This document shows positions 63,755 through 64,000 of a DNA stretch of 64,000 nucleotides, piece by piece. The stretch is from positions 1-64,000 of IMG/VR virus record IMGVR_UViG_3300010150_000009. One strand, written 5' to 3'. Origin of the DNA: a virus. The notes below the pieces were generated by a model that was not told where the DNA came from, did not search any database, and saw only the letters and a list, made by a program, of their open reading frames with translations. How positions within the stretch are numbered: position 1 is the stretch's first letter; each line of letters opens with the position of its first letter. The position numbers and the translations under genes are program-made.

Positions 63755-64000
63755 TTAAAGATTTTTTAATGCATTGTTTGTTGATAATTGAATGTCTGTT
63801 TTAACCTTGTCAACGTTTAAAACATAGTCAATTGAAAGTACACCGCCATAGGCATCTATGCGGTATGTTAGTTCTTCTTCTAAGTCTCTTGGATCTACGC
63901 CTTCCTCTAAAAGATCGATGACACTTATTACAACTTCATTGTCATGCTCGTTGCGTAATACGAGATGATCTATATATTCGACGGGGACATTAGTGATATC
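63755..64000 (-). CDS. C-terminal part of an unknown minus-strand protein
   Basis: The frame enters at the window edge and ends at a TAA at 63755-63757, giving 81 residues: DITNVPVEYIDHLVLRNEHD, NEVVISVIDLLEEGVDPRDL, EEELTYRIDAYGGVLSIDYV and a short Asn-rich end. It is acidic, with an alternating helix/strand pattern. The stop lies only 7 bp before the -35 of the thyX promoter. No family recognised; the N-terminus is outside the window. Confidence 0.6.
   Translation of the reverse strand, partial: DITNVPVEYIDHLVLRNEHDNEVVISVIDLLEEGVDPRDLEEELTYRIDAYGGVLSIDYVLNVDKVKTDIQLSTNNALKNL

Overview
The window is part of a large, AT-rich tailed-phage genome of the T4-like (contractile-tail, myovirus) type. 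The evidence is a T4-style baseplate block in T4-like order (gp48-like, gp53, hub, gp5, gp25, gp6, giant wedge protein), the recombination pair gp46/gp47, a gp55-type late sigma factor, and exact copies of the T4 late promoter octamer TATAAATA in front of structural genes. ThyX, a NodU-type carbamoyltransferase, SGNH hydrolases, N-terminal-twitch radical SAM proteins and very large beta-rich baseplate/fibre proteins are typical of marine T4-like phages (cyanophages, pelagimyophages). No photosynthesis gene and no tRNA was seen, so the host cannot be named; a marine bacterium is an inference.

Layout. 1-1931 (minus): C-terminally truncated tape-measure-like tail protein. 2005-3610 (plus): gp26-like tail assembly chaperone with a probable -1 frameshift extension, then a small unknown protein. 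3585-9101 (minus): an ATE-like GNAT transferase, a 437-bp gene-free stretch holding a likely structured RNA, then the replication/recombination/late-control group (PDDEXK resolvase, Hc1 histone-like small protein, gp46, gp47, gp55) behind two sigma70-type promoters. 9182-36685 (plus): baseplate and fibre genes, including a 4,927-residue protein, served by late promoters at 33980, 33991 and 35634.

36731-54698 (plus): an approximately 18-kb, tightly overlapping accessory operon. It starts from a perfect sigma70 promoter (TTGACA-17-TATAAT) that seems to give a leaderless mRNA. It encodes glycosyltransferase-like proteins, seven consecutive radical SAM enzymes (six of the N-terminal-twitch type, one with a C-terminal Cys-rich domain), a methyltransferase, two SGNH hydrolases, a stand-alone Smr domain, a carbamoyltransferase and small unknowns. 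54818-60226 (plus) continues with an asparagine-synthetase-like protein without the glutaminase Cys, a sulfotransferase-like P-loop protein and a 1,011-residue protein with eight FDFSWHPD-type repeats joined to a glycosyltransferase-like tail. 60186-63713 (minus): a ThyX - PIG-L deacetylase - DegT aminotransferase - SDR epimerase operon behind a second perfect, apparently leaderless promoter. The window ends in the 3' part of another minus-strand gene.

How it may work together. The structural half is expressed late through gp55. The accessory half looks transcribed early by host-type RNA polymerase. Its enzyme set (sugar amination, deacetylation, epimerisation, glycosyl, carbamoyl, sulfo and methyl transfer plus many radical SAM enzymes) is best read as a machinery that builds and decorates a glycan or glycopeptide, on the virion or on the infected cell. 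The radical SAM array is the most unusual feature. Its substrate is unknown; the repeat protein at 57191 is one candidate.
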